Of a stretch of 64,000 bases of DNA, positions 8,937 through 17,196 are shown one piece after another. The translations under genes were made by a program, and so were the position numbers. The notes under the pieces were generated by a model. The model did not search any database, was not told the origin of the DNA, and saw only the letters and a program-made list of their open reading frames with translations. The stretch is from the NCBI GenBank assembly GCA_963805255.1, contig CAWDTK010000012.1, positions 34,855 to 98,854 of the forward strand, read 5' to 3'. Within the stretch, counting starts at the first letter, position 1. Every line of letters starts with the position of its first letter. Source of the DNA: Bog-532 sp963805255. GTDB taxonomy: Bacteria > Actinomycetota > Actinomycetes > Streptosporangiales > Streptosporangiaceae.

Positions 8937-9769
8937 CTAGGTGCTGGCCAGCGCCGCGCCGACCTGATCGGCCAATCCGACGGCGACGAGCCTTTGCTCC
9001 AGGGTGGAACGCGTATCCGGGGCAGGGGTCATCAGGAACCGGCCCTGGAGCAGGCCGCCGGTCTCGACGATCAGCTCGGTATCGGTGCCGTGCGGCAAAT
9101 CGTCGTGCTGCAGGCCCCCGGCCGGCTCCCGGCCGTGACCCGCCCGTCGCGCTGCAGCCGGGCGGGTCTGCCGATCCCCGCGATGCCGTACTGGAAGCGG
9201 CATGAGCGCAGTGCGAGCAGCTCGGTGAGCTGCCCGGACACCTGCTCGATCAGGGCCGCCGGCGAGTCCCCCGTCGCCACGGCCCGGGCAGCGGCATTGA
9301 TCCCGTCGAGGTAGCCCGCGCGTCTGCTGGCGGCCATGTGCTGGCGGCGACCCCAGACGGCGATCTCCGTGACCGCCACGCCGATGACCAGCAGCAGGAC
9401 CGTGGTCTCGATGTCCGTCCGCCCCGTGATGGCGAACCGCTCGTAAGGCCGGGTGAGGAAGAAGTCGAACCACACCGCCACTGACACCGACGCGAGGATG
9501 CCAGCCAGCCGGTGCCCGTTCGCGGCCACGGCCACCACCACCAGCAGGAGAGCCAGCGCGGCGTCCGTGTTGGGAAAACTTGCCCGGAACGGCACGAGAA
9601 TGGCCGCCAGCGCCAGCGGGGCCGCCAGCCCCGCGAGGTCCGCCAGGTGGTCCCGGCTCAGCGCCCGGGCCATCGTCGGGACCGCTTGCGCCCCACCCCG
9701 GCGGCCGCCCCGGCCAGCCGGCGGCGTGGCGGCGAGGTTACCTGCCCGGGATGTGTTTCCTGTCGTCAT
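8937..9769 (-). pseudogene. DUF4118 (KdpD-like) membrane sensor protein, frameshifted
   Basis: Reads from ATG 9769 as an N-terminal tail, then DUF4118 transmembrane segments (AGLAAPLALAAILVPF, AALALLLVVVAVAANG, LLLVIGVAVTEIAVWG) and the intracellular half ending ALRSCRFQYGIAGIGRPARLQRDGRVT. The frame then breaks near 9120-9150. The expected continuation (LQHDDLPHGTDTELIVETGG, LQGRFLMTPAPDT, VAVGLADQVGAALAS) is found in the next frame and ends at 8937. A single indel therefore separates two recognisable halves. In actinobacteria this protein is a DUF4118 sensor without a kinase domain. It could equally be a sequencing or assembly indel. Confidence 0.75.
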
Positions 9770-9851
9770 TGCACGCTCCGGTGCACAGATCCGACGGTTA
9801 GGTTTGCCGCGGCCGTCCAGGCTTCCCGGCTCATTTGAGCACGAGCCTAGA

Positions 9852-10124
9852 TCACGCTTTTCCGGCTGCCAACAGAGGCTCCGCCGCCTCGCAGCGCCAG
9901 CGTCCGGTCAGGCGCAGGCTTTCGCCGACCTGGACGCCCATCAGTGGCGCCACCACCGTCAGCAGATCCGGGCCGGTCCGCTCGGTGGCCACCCCGGCGA
10001 TGATGTAGCCGGTGTCGTCGTTGGCGTAGGTAATCCGTTCCAGGACCGCCGCCAGCACCGATAGGCCCTGCGGCACATGAGGCGAAGGGGACTGACCGGT
10101 CACAGCGGCCATTCTGCCGGGCAT
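9852..10124 (-). pseudogene. recD2-type helicase, N-terminal remnant
   Basis: Residues VLAAVLERITYANDDTGYIIAGVATERTGPDLLTVVAPLMGVQVGESLRLTGRW match the start of RecD2-type SF1 helicases, the small domain before the helicase core. The frame then diverges (CEAAEPLLAAGKA) and stops at 9852. The remaining ~650 residues of a normal RecD2 are absent from the window. So this is a decayed 5' end, not a functional small protein. It sits between two unrelated host genes, with no IS terminus visible at its broken end. Confidence 0.65.
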
Positions 10125-10463
10125 CCTGGCCGTCCACCCAAGCGATCGGGCGCGCGTAGAGTCGCGCGTAGAGTCTTTGGTCTGGCCGACGGGGGACCGA
10201 AGACACTCGTCTGGCCCGCGCCGCGCCGGGTGTGCTGAAGCCCAGATGGCTTCGCCGGCCGCGCCACCGTTGCGTGACAGCCGTGGCGGCAGAACACGAG
10301 TGCAAGTGATCTCATTTGATTATGCGTGCGTCAGCCAGCGCGACGGGCCTGTCGTGGACGGGACCGCGGTGATCGCGCCCAGCTGTCAGGTCAGCCGTCC
10401 ACGAGCCGCACTGCCCGAGCGCGGCGCCGGGCCGGGCAACCGCTAGACGAAAGGCTCAGCAAC
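10125..10463. other. Gap upstream of the hydroxyacyl-CoA dehydrogenase gene
   Basis: Contains no recognisable gene. It should hold the promoter of the downstream dehydrogenase. The direct repeat gtcgcgcgtagagtc at 10153-10173 is the only local structure I noticed. Confidence 0.5.
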
Positions 10464-11999
10464 ATGACCAGTAGCGTGATACAGCCAGCCGATATCCGCG
10501 AGGTGGCGGTGATCGGGCTTGGCCTCATGGGCTCGGGCATCGCCGAGCTGCTTGCCCGCAGCGGCCGCCGCGTCGTCGCGATCGAGGTCAACCAGACTTT
10601 CCTGGACCAGGGCATGGCCCGGCTGCGCGCCTCCCTGGACAAGGCGGTCAGCCGGGGCAAGCTCACCGATACCGCACGGGACGAGATACTCGCCCGGATC
10701 CGGCCTACCGTCGACATCCCGGCCGGAGTGGCCGGCGCCGACCTGGTGATCGAGGCCATACCAGAACGCATGGAACTCAAGCGGACCCTATTCGCCCAGC
10801 TGGACGAGGCCTGCCGGGCCGATGCGATCCTGGCCACCAATACCTCCTCGCTGTCGATCACAGAGATCGCGGGCGGTACGCGGTATCCGCCCCGGGTGGC
10901 GGGGCTGCACTTCTTCAATCCCGCTCCGGTCATGAAGCTGGTCGAGGTAATTTCCACGGTGCTCACCTCGCCGGAGACCGCCGAGACGCTGGCTCTGCTG
11001 TCCCGTGACCTGCGCAAGACTCCCGTCCAGGTCAGCGACCGAGCCGGGTTCATCGTGAATGCGCTGCTGGTGCCCTACCTCAACCATGCGGTGCGGCTGC
11101 TGGAAACCGCGCAGGCCACGCGCGAGGACATCGACAAGGCGGCCAACGTAGGGCTCGGCCTGCCGATGGGGCCGCTGACGCTGGTTGACCTGATCGGCCT
11201 GGACACGTCGCTGGCGGTCCTTGAGGTGCTGCAGGCTGAGTTCGGTGGCACCCGTTACGCGCCCTCACCCCTGCTGCGCAAGCTGTGCGATGCCAGGCTG
11301 TTCGGCCGCAAGAGCGGGCGCGGGTTCTATGACTATCGGCACAGCACCCCCGCGGCCGCCGCTGGGGATCGCGACCTGGCGTCTGCGCCTCTTCCCGCCG
11401 AGGTCGCGGTTATCAGGGACTCCCGCGGTCAGCTGGACGAGCTGGCCAGCGACATCGCCGCGGCCGGCATCAGCGTCGTGCCGCAGCCATCACGCGAGAC
11501 CGGCCTGGTCATCGTGGCGGCAGACCCGGAACACCGGGTCCTGGACACGGCCCTGACCGTGGGCCACCCGGCCGATGTGGTCGGTATCCACTTCATCGAC
11601 GCAGGTGACGGCAAGCCGGGGCTCGCTGAGCTGGTATTGCCGGACGTGACCGCGGCGGGCACGGCCGCCAAAGCGGCCGCGCTCGCGGCCAGGCTCGGCC
11701 TGGACGCGGTCATGTCCCGGGACCGGCCGGGATTCCTCACCGCGGCACTCGCCTACGCGCAGTTCAATGACGCGGTTCGGATGTTCCAGGACGGTTTTGC
11801 CAGTCCAGCCGACATCGATGTCGCGATGATGCTCGGCTGCGGTTACCCCCGCGGGCCGCTTCAGATGCTCGACGACGCCGGCCCGGCGCACGTCGTCAGC
11901 GTCCTGGAGGCGATGCACGCCGCTACCGGTGACCCGGCGTTCACCCCGGTACCCCTGCTAGCCGAGTACGCCACCGCTGGGACCAAGTTCCGCAACTGA
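10464..11999 (+). CDS. 3-hydroxyacyl-CoA dehydrogenase (two C-terminal HCDH domains)
   Basis: About 511 residues from ATG 10464, chosen because the NAD-binding domain begins a few residues later. Order of domains: Rossmann NAD-binding domain with GLGLMGSGIAELLARSG, the NTSSLSI and HFFNPAPVMKLVEV signatures, the first C-terminal helical domain (DRAGFIVNALLVPYLNHAVRLLE), then a linker Rossmann-like half-domain and a second copy of the C-terminal domain (GFLTAALAYAQFNDAVRMFQDGFASPADIDVAM). It oxidises 3-hydroxyacyl-CoA to 3-ketoacyl-CoA with NAD in fatty-acid or aromatic catabolism (FadB2/PaaH-like). The double-domain form is usual in actinobacteria. No operon partners are adjacent. Confidence 0.9.
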   Translation: MTSSVIQPADIREVAVIGLGLMGSGIAELLARSGRRVVAIEVNQTFLDQGMARLRASLDKAVSRGKLTDTARDEILARIRPTVDIPAGVAGADLVIEAIPERMELKRTLFAQLDEACRADAILATNTSSLSITEIAGGTRYPPRVAGLHFFNPAPVMKLVEVISTVLTSPETAETLALLSRDLRKTPVQVSDRAGFIVNALLVPYLNHAVRLLETAQATREDIDKAANVGLGLPMGPLTLVDLIGLDTSLAVLEVLQAEFGGTRYAPSPLLRKLCDARLFGRKSGRGFYDYRHSTPAAAAGDRDLASAPLPAEVAVIRDSRGQLDELASDIAAAGISVVPQPSRETGLVIVAADPEHRVLDTALTVGHPADVVGIHFIDAGDGKPGLAELVLPDVTAAGTAAKAAALAARLGLDAVMSRDRPGFLTAALAYAQFNDAVRMFQDGFASPADIDVAMMLGCGYPRGPLQMLDDAGPAHVVSVLEAMHAATGDPAFTPVPLLAEYATAGTKFRN

Positions 12000-12225
12000 A
12001 CGCGAGCACGGCGATGGCGGTGCCGGCCAGGGCAAGGATGATCATGCCGGTCCCGGCGGCGGCACGCTGCCAGGCCCGAGCAGCGGTGAGCCGCTGGTCC
12101 AGGTACTGCCGCAGCATGATGAGAATCCGGCCAGCGTGCATGGCTGCGCTCCCGTGCGGTCCTAGAAAACAAGCTCACCGTCGACCCCACCAGGAACTAC
12201 CAGCCTAACGGCCCCAACCCGGAAC
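12000..12225. other. Short gap before ISL copy 2; possible small membrane-protein remnant on minus strand
   Basis: A minus-strand frame starting at 12141 gives MHAGRILIMLRQYLDQRLTA followed by a hydrophobic stretch GMIILALAGTAIAVLAFSCG. It runs past 12000 into the end of the dehydrogenase gene. It could be a small membrane protein or a chance frame. Nothing else is recognisable. Confidence 0.3.
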
Positions 12226-12230
12226 GGCCC

Positions 12231-14636
12231 CAGATCTCCGGCAACGGCGAAACGTGTAGTCCGTGACGTGCGGTTTTATCCGCGATCGTCTGTGCGTAAT
12301 TCTTAAAGCTTTGGTAGTATAGTGGCATGTCAGCAGCGGTTGCGGCGATCCTGGAAGGCATGCCAGAGGCACGGGACCTTCGGATGCTCACCTCGGGGGG
12401 CCGGTGCGTGATCTCGGCCGGGCCGGTGGTCCTGTTCGAGTACGACGCCGCTGATACCGCGATGCGGAACATCGCGCTGGCGACGCTGCGGCAGCTGGGG
12501 TTCAGGGGCCGGACGGTCGCGGCGGTGCTGGGGCTGACGGAGAACTACGTCTCCACGCTGCATAACGCGGCGATGCGGGAAGGGTCGGCGGCGCTGATCG
12601 GGCAGCCGCGGCCGGGCCGGCCCGGGACGGTCAGCCCGGCGCAGTGGGCGCAGGCCAGCCAGCTGCGGGCGCAGGGCGCCAGCGACGCGCAGATCGGGCG
12701 GCAGCTGGGGGTGGCGCACACCACGATCAGCCGCCGCCTGGGCCTGCGCGGGCAGGCGGCCGGCGGCGGCGAGCCCGGCTGGGCGCCCGCGGAACCCCTG
12801 TTCACCGAGCCGAAGCCGGCCACCCCAGCTGAGACCGGGCCTGCGGCTGATCCCGAGCCGGAGGCTGAGGCTGATGCCGGGCCGGCGGCGAGGGTTCAGG
12901 CAGAGCCCGCAGCTGAGCCTGCGGCATCACCCGAGCCTGCGGCATCGCCTGAGCCTGCGGCATCGCCTGAGCCTGCGGCATACCGGGGGCCGGGGAGCCT
13001 GGGGCGGGCGGCCCTGGCGGGCTGCCGTCGTGGCCCCTGGTTCCTGAGGGGGTGTTCCGGTCCCGGTATGCGGGGGCGATGCTGCTGCACGGGTTCTTCG
13101 CCCGGGCCGGCGCTGGCGCGGTGCTGGCCCAGGCCGGCGGGCGGGCGGCGGAGCCGGGAGACGCGGCGGTGCTGGCCGCGGTGAGCATGTGCTTCGCGCT
13201 GGGCGCGGCGACCACCGAGCAGTTCAAGCACCTGACCGCTGCTGAGGCCGGGCCGCTGGCCGGGCTCGGGACCTTGCCGGGCCTGCGGGCGCTGCGGCCC
13301 CGGCTGGCGCAGATCGCCGACGCCGCGGACCCGGTGGCGGTGCAGCGGCTGTTCGCGTCCGCGATGCTCACCGCGGACCCGGTCCTGTCCGGTGTCTATT
13401 ACGTCGATGACCACTTCGTCCCGTATACGGGCGCCAAGCCGGTCGCCAAGGGCTGGAACAACAAGCGTGGGCGCGCTGAGCGAGGGCGCGCGGACACCCA
13501 CGTGACCGCGCACGACGGGCGGGCGGTGTGCTTCGTCACCGGGGAGCCGTCCGGGCTGAGCACCACGCTGCCGCTGGCCCTGGCCGAGCTGAAGAAAGCC
13601 GCCGGCCCGGGCGCGAAGATCATGCTCGGGTTCGACCGCGGCGGCGCCTATCCCCAGGTGTTCAGGCACTGCCGCGAGCAGGACGTGCACTGGGTCACCT
13701 ACCGGCGGGCGCCGCTGGCCGTCCCGGCGATGCTGCCGGTCATCACCACCATCACCGTCGTCGGCCGGCAGCGGGAAATCGCCTGGGCCGATGAGAAAGT
13801 GCAGATCAAGGACTACGGCGAAGCCCGGCAGATCACCCTGTTCGAGCACGGCCAGGTCGTGCTGCAGATCCTGACCTCGGACTTGCAGGCGTGCCCGGCG
13901 GGCATCTTGTCCTGGCTGAAATCCCGGTGGCGGGAGGAGAACTTCCTGAAGTACGCCTCCGGGAACTACGGGATCGGCAAGATCTGCGACTACATCGCCA
14001 GCATCGAGACCAACACCAAGATCATCGATAACCCGGCCCGCAAGAAAGCCAGCGCCGCGGTCCGCGAAGCGGAGAAGAGGCTGGCCGCCGCCGAGCGCGC
14101 CCTGGCCGGGCTGCTCGCCGGCCCCACGCTGACCGCCGCTGCCAAGAACGCGGCCATCCCCGCCGCCCAGTCCAAGATCACCCGCGCCCGCAAGGCCGTG
14201 GCCGCCGCCGTCGATGCCCGCAAGGACATCCCCGCCAAGCTGCCCGCCTCCGACATCGACCCCGACGCGAAGAAAGCGCTGCTGCGCACGGGCCGCCGCG
14301 GCCTGCAGATGGTCCTGCGGCTGCTCGCCCACAATGCCGAGCACTGGGTATCGAACCAGCTCAACGCCTACCTCCGCGACGACGACGAGTACCGCGCCAT
14401 CACCCGCCAGACCATCATCCGCGGCCTGGCCGGCGTCATCACCTACACACCGGACGCGATAACCGTCCAGCTCGACCTGCCCCGCGCGCCCCGCGTCGCC
14501 CGCGCCCTGACGATGCTCATCGAGCAGGTCAACAACGAACCACCCGTCATGCCCGGCGACACCCGCCCCGTCACCTACCGGCTCAACCCCGAACCCGGCC
14601 TTTAACTCCCCACGCACAGCGTTTGCCGGAGATCTG
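12231..14636 (+). mobile_element. ISL copy 2, complete element with 5-bp target duplication
   Basis: 2406 bp. Left end CAGATCTCCGGCAACGG (from 12231) and right end CAAACGCTGTGCGTGGG-side terminus TTGCCGGAGATCTG (to 14636) form an inverted repeat of at least 14 bases, CAGATCTCCGGCAA. It is flanked by the duplicated pentamer GGCCC at 12226-12230 and 14637-14641. It is in opposite orientation to copy 1, so the two copies bracket the 10-kb host segment between them. It contains only the transposase gene, which is frameshifted. Confidence 0.93.
12327..14605 (+). pseudogene. ISL copy 2 transposase, frameshifted in the linker
   Basis: The start ATG 12327 and the first ~215 codons are as in copy 1. 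At about 12981 the sequence GCGGCA is followed by TACCGG, where copy 1 has GGGCCAGGACCGG between the same flanks. This is a net loss of seven bases that throws the frame out. The catalytic half continues in another frame from 13052 (MFRSRYAGAMLLHGFFA) to the stop at 14605, including YYVDDHFVPYTG, LGFDRGGAYPQVF and WREENFLKYASGNYG. Unless ribosomes shift at this site, no full transposase is made. A deliberate programmed frameshift is unlikely because copy 1 and the related element at 59613-62237 are in one frame. Confidence 0.85.
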
Positions 14637-14641
14637 GGCCC

Positions 14642-15096
14642 CGGACCTGATGAAGGTTCGGGGTCATTCCGATGTCTCGAGAGATCACATCCTCGATCCC
14701 TTGGCTTGTGTTGCAGCTCCGGGCAGCGGCGAAAGGTGCAGCCGTGATCAGGGTGCTCGACGTGCCCGGCCGCTGAGAGCGGGGCAAGCCGGGCAGCCGG
14801 CCCAGTCGAACCGCTCTTTCATGACGCTGGCCGAACCGCCAGCGGGCAGCCAGCCGTTCCCACCGTGCTACATAGCGGGTTAATTTACTCCAAATTGTGC
14901 ATAAAGTGACATCGCCTGCCATTCCGGCGTTCTGCGGGATGTTTTTGAATTCAAAATTCTCATCGACCGTAATGCCGGCTAATTCGGCATGTCGCCCAGC
15001 TGTTGTGTGGTTATACTTGGCCCGTCGAGGTTCAGACCCCGCCTCACCCAGGCACGTGTACGAAAATGTCATTGTGCTCAGGGCGGGAGCAGGGGT
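14642..15096. other. AT-richer intergenic region upstream of the SpoIIE-type phosphatase gene
   Basis: No gene is recognisable. It contains a 14-bp perfect palindrome TTTTGAATTCAAAA at 14943-14956 and a small hairpin (ATGCCG at 14972-14977 with CGGCAT at 14985-14990), in a stretch clearly lower in GC than its surroundings. A TATACT hexamer at 15011-15016 is a plausible -10 element for the downstream gene. Confidence 0.5.
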
Positions 15097-16431
15097 ATGT
15101 CAATTACCAATCCCAAATCAGGCCTCGTGGGTCACGCCGATATGGTGCCGGACGCCAGGCCAGTAGACATGAGCGGGCCGGCCGGGCTGGTAACGAGTGG
15201 GCAAACTGATCTGCTCACCACAGGCCTGAAGGAGTCGTTGGGTCGTGTGGCGACTCTGGCGGTTATTTCGCTGAGAGCGCCGCGCGCGTCCGTTATGGTT
15301 GCCGGTAAGCGCTCACTCCCCACAATGAGCTGCCCTTCAGGTTTCGGCGGCCAGCCGAGCATGTTTGAGCAGCTAATGTGTGCGGATGTCGCGGGCTCCG
15401 GGCATAAGCTGATCATTGATAACACCCGGGTGGACAGGCGCGCGAGTATCAGTGACCAGCCGGGTCCGGCGAGCACGGTGGCATGGGCCGGAATCCCGGT
15501 CCATGACCAGGATGGTCATGTACTGGGGGTGCTCTGGGCAGCCGACCCGATACCACGCCAGTGGAGCGCCAGCGACGTCACGCTCCTGGAGACCTTGGCA
15601 ACGATTGTATCGAGCGAAGTTGCGCTGCGGGCCGCACTGGCCCATAGCGCGAGACGAGTCGCCCTGGCCCGGACCCTGGAGGAGAGCCTGCTTCCGCCGC
15701 GGCTGGCCAATGTCCCGGGCCTAGAGGTGGCGGCGCGGTACGCGGCTGGCGGAAAAGGAACGGAGACCCTCGGGGATTTCTGCGATGTGTTCCCCTCGGT
15801 GGGAAGGACATGGGGGATGGTGGTCGGTGACGTGTGCGGCAACGGCCCCATAGCCGCCAAAAACACCGCCCTGGCCCGCAGCACCCTCCGGGCTTTGGCC
15901 CGGAGACTGACACGGCCGACCCTGATCCTGGCTGACCTCAACCAGGTACTGCTGGACTGGCCTACCGATGACCCGCGTTTTCTGACGGCGATCTATACCT
16001 CGGTGCGGCCCTTCCCTGGCGGGGCCATGGTCCGGCTCAGTTCGGCGGGTCACCCACTGGCGCTGGTGCACAGCGCAAACGGCGGCGTGCACGAGTTCGG
16101 GAAGCCAGGAACCCTGCTCGGGGTGCTGTCCGATCCAGAACTGCACGACTCGCAGCGGATACTGCGGGCCGGCGACAGTCTGATCTTGTTCTCCGACGGT
16201 GTGACCGAGGCCCGCAACGGTGCCGACCGCGGCCTGTACGGCGACGAGCGGCTCCGCCGCCTGGTCGCTGGGCTAGGCGACCTGCCTGCGGTGGCCATGG
16301 CGGAGGCCATCTACCTCACCGCCCTCGCGTTCACCGGCGGGCGCCTCAGCGACGATATGGTCGTTCTCGTGATGAAGGTTCCCTCACACGAGGCCCTCAG
16401 CCTCCAGGTGACGGCCGTGAGCAGGATTTGA
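15097..16431 (+). CDS. GAF-domain PP2C/SpoIIE-type serine phosphatase
   Basis: 444 residues from ATG 15097, chosen because GGGAGCAGGGG lies just upstream. Residues ~20-180 form a GAF sensor domain (LVTSGQTDLLTTGLKESLGRVATLAVISL, WAGIPVHDQDGHVLGVLWAAD). Residues ~205-430 form a SpoIIE/RsbU phosphatase: EESLLPPRLANVPGLEVAARY, GDFCDVFP, WGMVVGDVCGNGPIAAK, SAGHPLAL, LFSDGVTEARN and LSDDMVVLVMK. The metal-binding aspartates are present. Such proteins dephosphorylate anti-anti-sigma factors in partner-switching stress responses. No anti-sigma gene is adjacent. Its last codons overlap a tRNA-Met 3' fragment, suggesting the 3' end was rebuilt by recombination. Confidence 0.9.
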   Translation: MSITNPKSGLVGHADMVPDARPVDMSGPAGLVTSGQTDLLTTGLKESLGRVATLAVISLRAPRASVMVAGKRSLPTMSCPSGFGGQPSMFEQLMCADVAGSGHKLIIDNTRVDRRASISDQPGPASTVAWAGIPVHDQDGHVLGVLWAADPIPRQWSASDVTLLETLATIVSSEVALRAALAHSARRVALARTLEESLLPPRLANVPGLEVAARYAAGGKGTETLGDFCDVFPSVGRTWGMVVGDVCGNGPIAAKNTALARSTLRALARRLTRPTLILADLNQVLLDWPTDDPRFLTAIYTSVRPFPGGAMVRLSSAGHPLALVHSANGGVHEFGKPGTLLGVLSDPELHDSQRILRAGDSLILFSDGVTEARNGADRGLYGDERLRRLVAGLGDLPAVAMAEAIYLTALAFTGGRLSDDMVVLVMKVPSHEALSLQVTAVSRI

Positions 16432-16455
16432 AGCTGCGACCTCCGGGTTATGAGC
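16421..16455 (-). other. tRNA-Met 3' half fragment (possible integration scar)
   Basis: Read on the minus strand, 16455-16421 is GCTCATAACCCGGAGGTC followed by GCAGCTTCAAATCCTGC. This closely resembles the anticodon loop (CAT), variable loop and T-arm of an actinobacterial tRNA-Met. The acceptor stem and the 5' half are absent, so it is not a working tRNA. Short tRNA 3' segments like this are what site-specific integrases leave at an attachment site. It overlaps the stop codon of the phosphatase gene. No integrase gene is adjacent. Confidence 0.55.
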
Positions 16456-16479
16456 ACGCCGAGCGGCGTCCCAGCACTT

Positions 16480-16853
16480 TCAGCCTGTCCGCACACCAAG
16501 GTGATCGGCCCGCTGATGCTGGCCAAGCATCTGGCCCCCGATGAGCGAGGACGGATCGTTCGTCCTGTTCTCCGGCGTCGCCGCGGCAAAGATCGCGGTC
16601 GGGACGCTGGGAGTTGCCATCACCAACGGCGCCGCCGGCGTCCTCGCCCGCTCCCTCGCCCTGGAACTGGCCGCAATCCGGGTCAACGCCATCTCCCTCC
16701 CCCAGCGTGAACGACACCGGCGCCAGGGACGCCCTTGGCGAGCAGGGCAAGGCGGACTACTTCGCCGGCATCAGCACCCGCAATCCCGCCCGGCGCATCG
16801 GGACCGCCGCCGACATCGCGCAGGCGCAGCAGCGGAACCCAGGGCCAGCATGA
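16480..16853 (+). pseudogene. Short-chain dehydrogenase (SDR) remnant
   Basis: Three overlapping frames encode consecutive pieces of a classical SDR: VIGPLMLAKHLAP (about 16497), then MSEDGSFVLFSGVAAAKIAVGTLGVAITNGAAGVLARSLALELAAIRVNAIS (16541-16694), then VNDTGARDALGEQGKADYFAGISTRNPARRIGTAADIAQA (about 16707-16826). The N-terminal NAD-binding half and the C-terminal tail are gone and at least two indels separate the pieces. The usual catalytic YxxxK is replaced by a GTLGVAITNGAAG-type segment, as in a known SDR subgroup. Clearly non-functional. Confidence 0.8.
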
Positions 16854-16900
16854 GAGCTTGCTCCTATCACGCCAGCCCTAGGCCTGGTCAGGGTAACGCC

Positions 16901-17061
16901 CTGTGGATAGGCCTGTGGATGGTTTACGTAAACACGCTGGTCAACTTCTCCACAGCTGTGGACGAATGTTGCTGTGGAAAAGTGGATAACCGGTGCGAGA
17001 CAGGGTCCTGCCAGGTCGCAGGCCTTCCGTGCGGCACAGGGCGATACGGAGTATCCACAGG
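16901..17061. promoter_or_regulatory. Cluster of DnaA-box-like motifs with two palindromes
   Basis: Six TCCACA/TGTGGA cores fall within 160 bases: CTGTGGATAG (16901), CTGTGGAT (16913), TTCTCCACAG overlapping CTGTGGACGA (16946-16964), GCTGTGGAAA with GTGGATAAC (16971-16990) and GTATCCACAG (17051). Several fit the TTATCCACA / TTGTCCACA DnaA-box pattern with one or two mismatches. Two perfect palindromes are embedded: GTTTACGTAAAC (16922-16933) and TCCACAGCTGTGGA (16949-16962). No dnaA or rep gene is in the window. This could be a plasmid- or element-type origin, a DnaA-titration site or an operator array; the sequence cannot decide. Confidence 0.45.
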
Positions 17062-17196
17062 CGAGCCCGCGACCCCCTTATCCCTGCAGGCCCGGCCGCC
17101 GTCGGCATGCCGGTTGGACGAACCCCGCACCCGGGCGGGGAAGCGCCGCCCGCCACTTGCGGGCATATTGCGCAATGCGCAACGAGGCCTGATTAA

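Noticed and set aside
12896..14617. Long minus-strand open frame (573 codons) opposite the ISL copy 2 transposase
   Set aside because: Arg/Pro/Gly-rich shadow of the real gene with no domain; the plus strand carries the HTH and DDE motifs and lies between correct termini.
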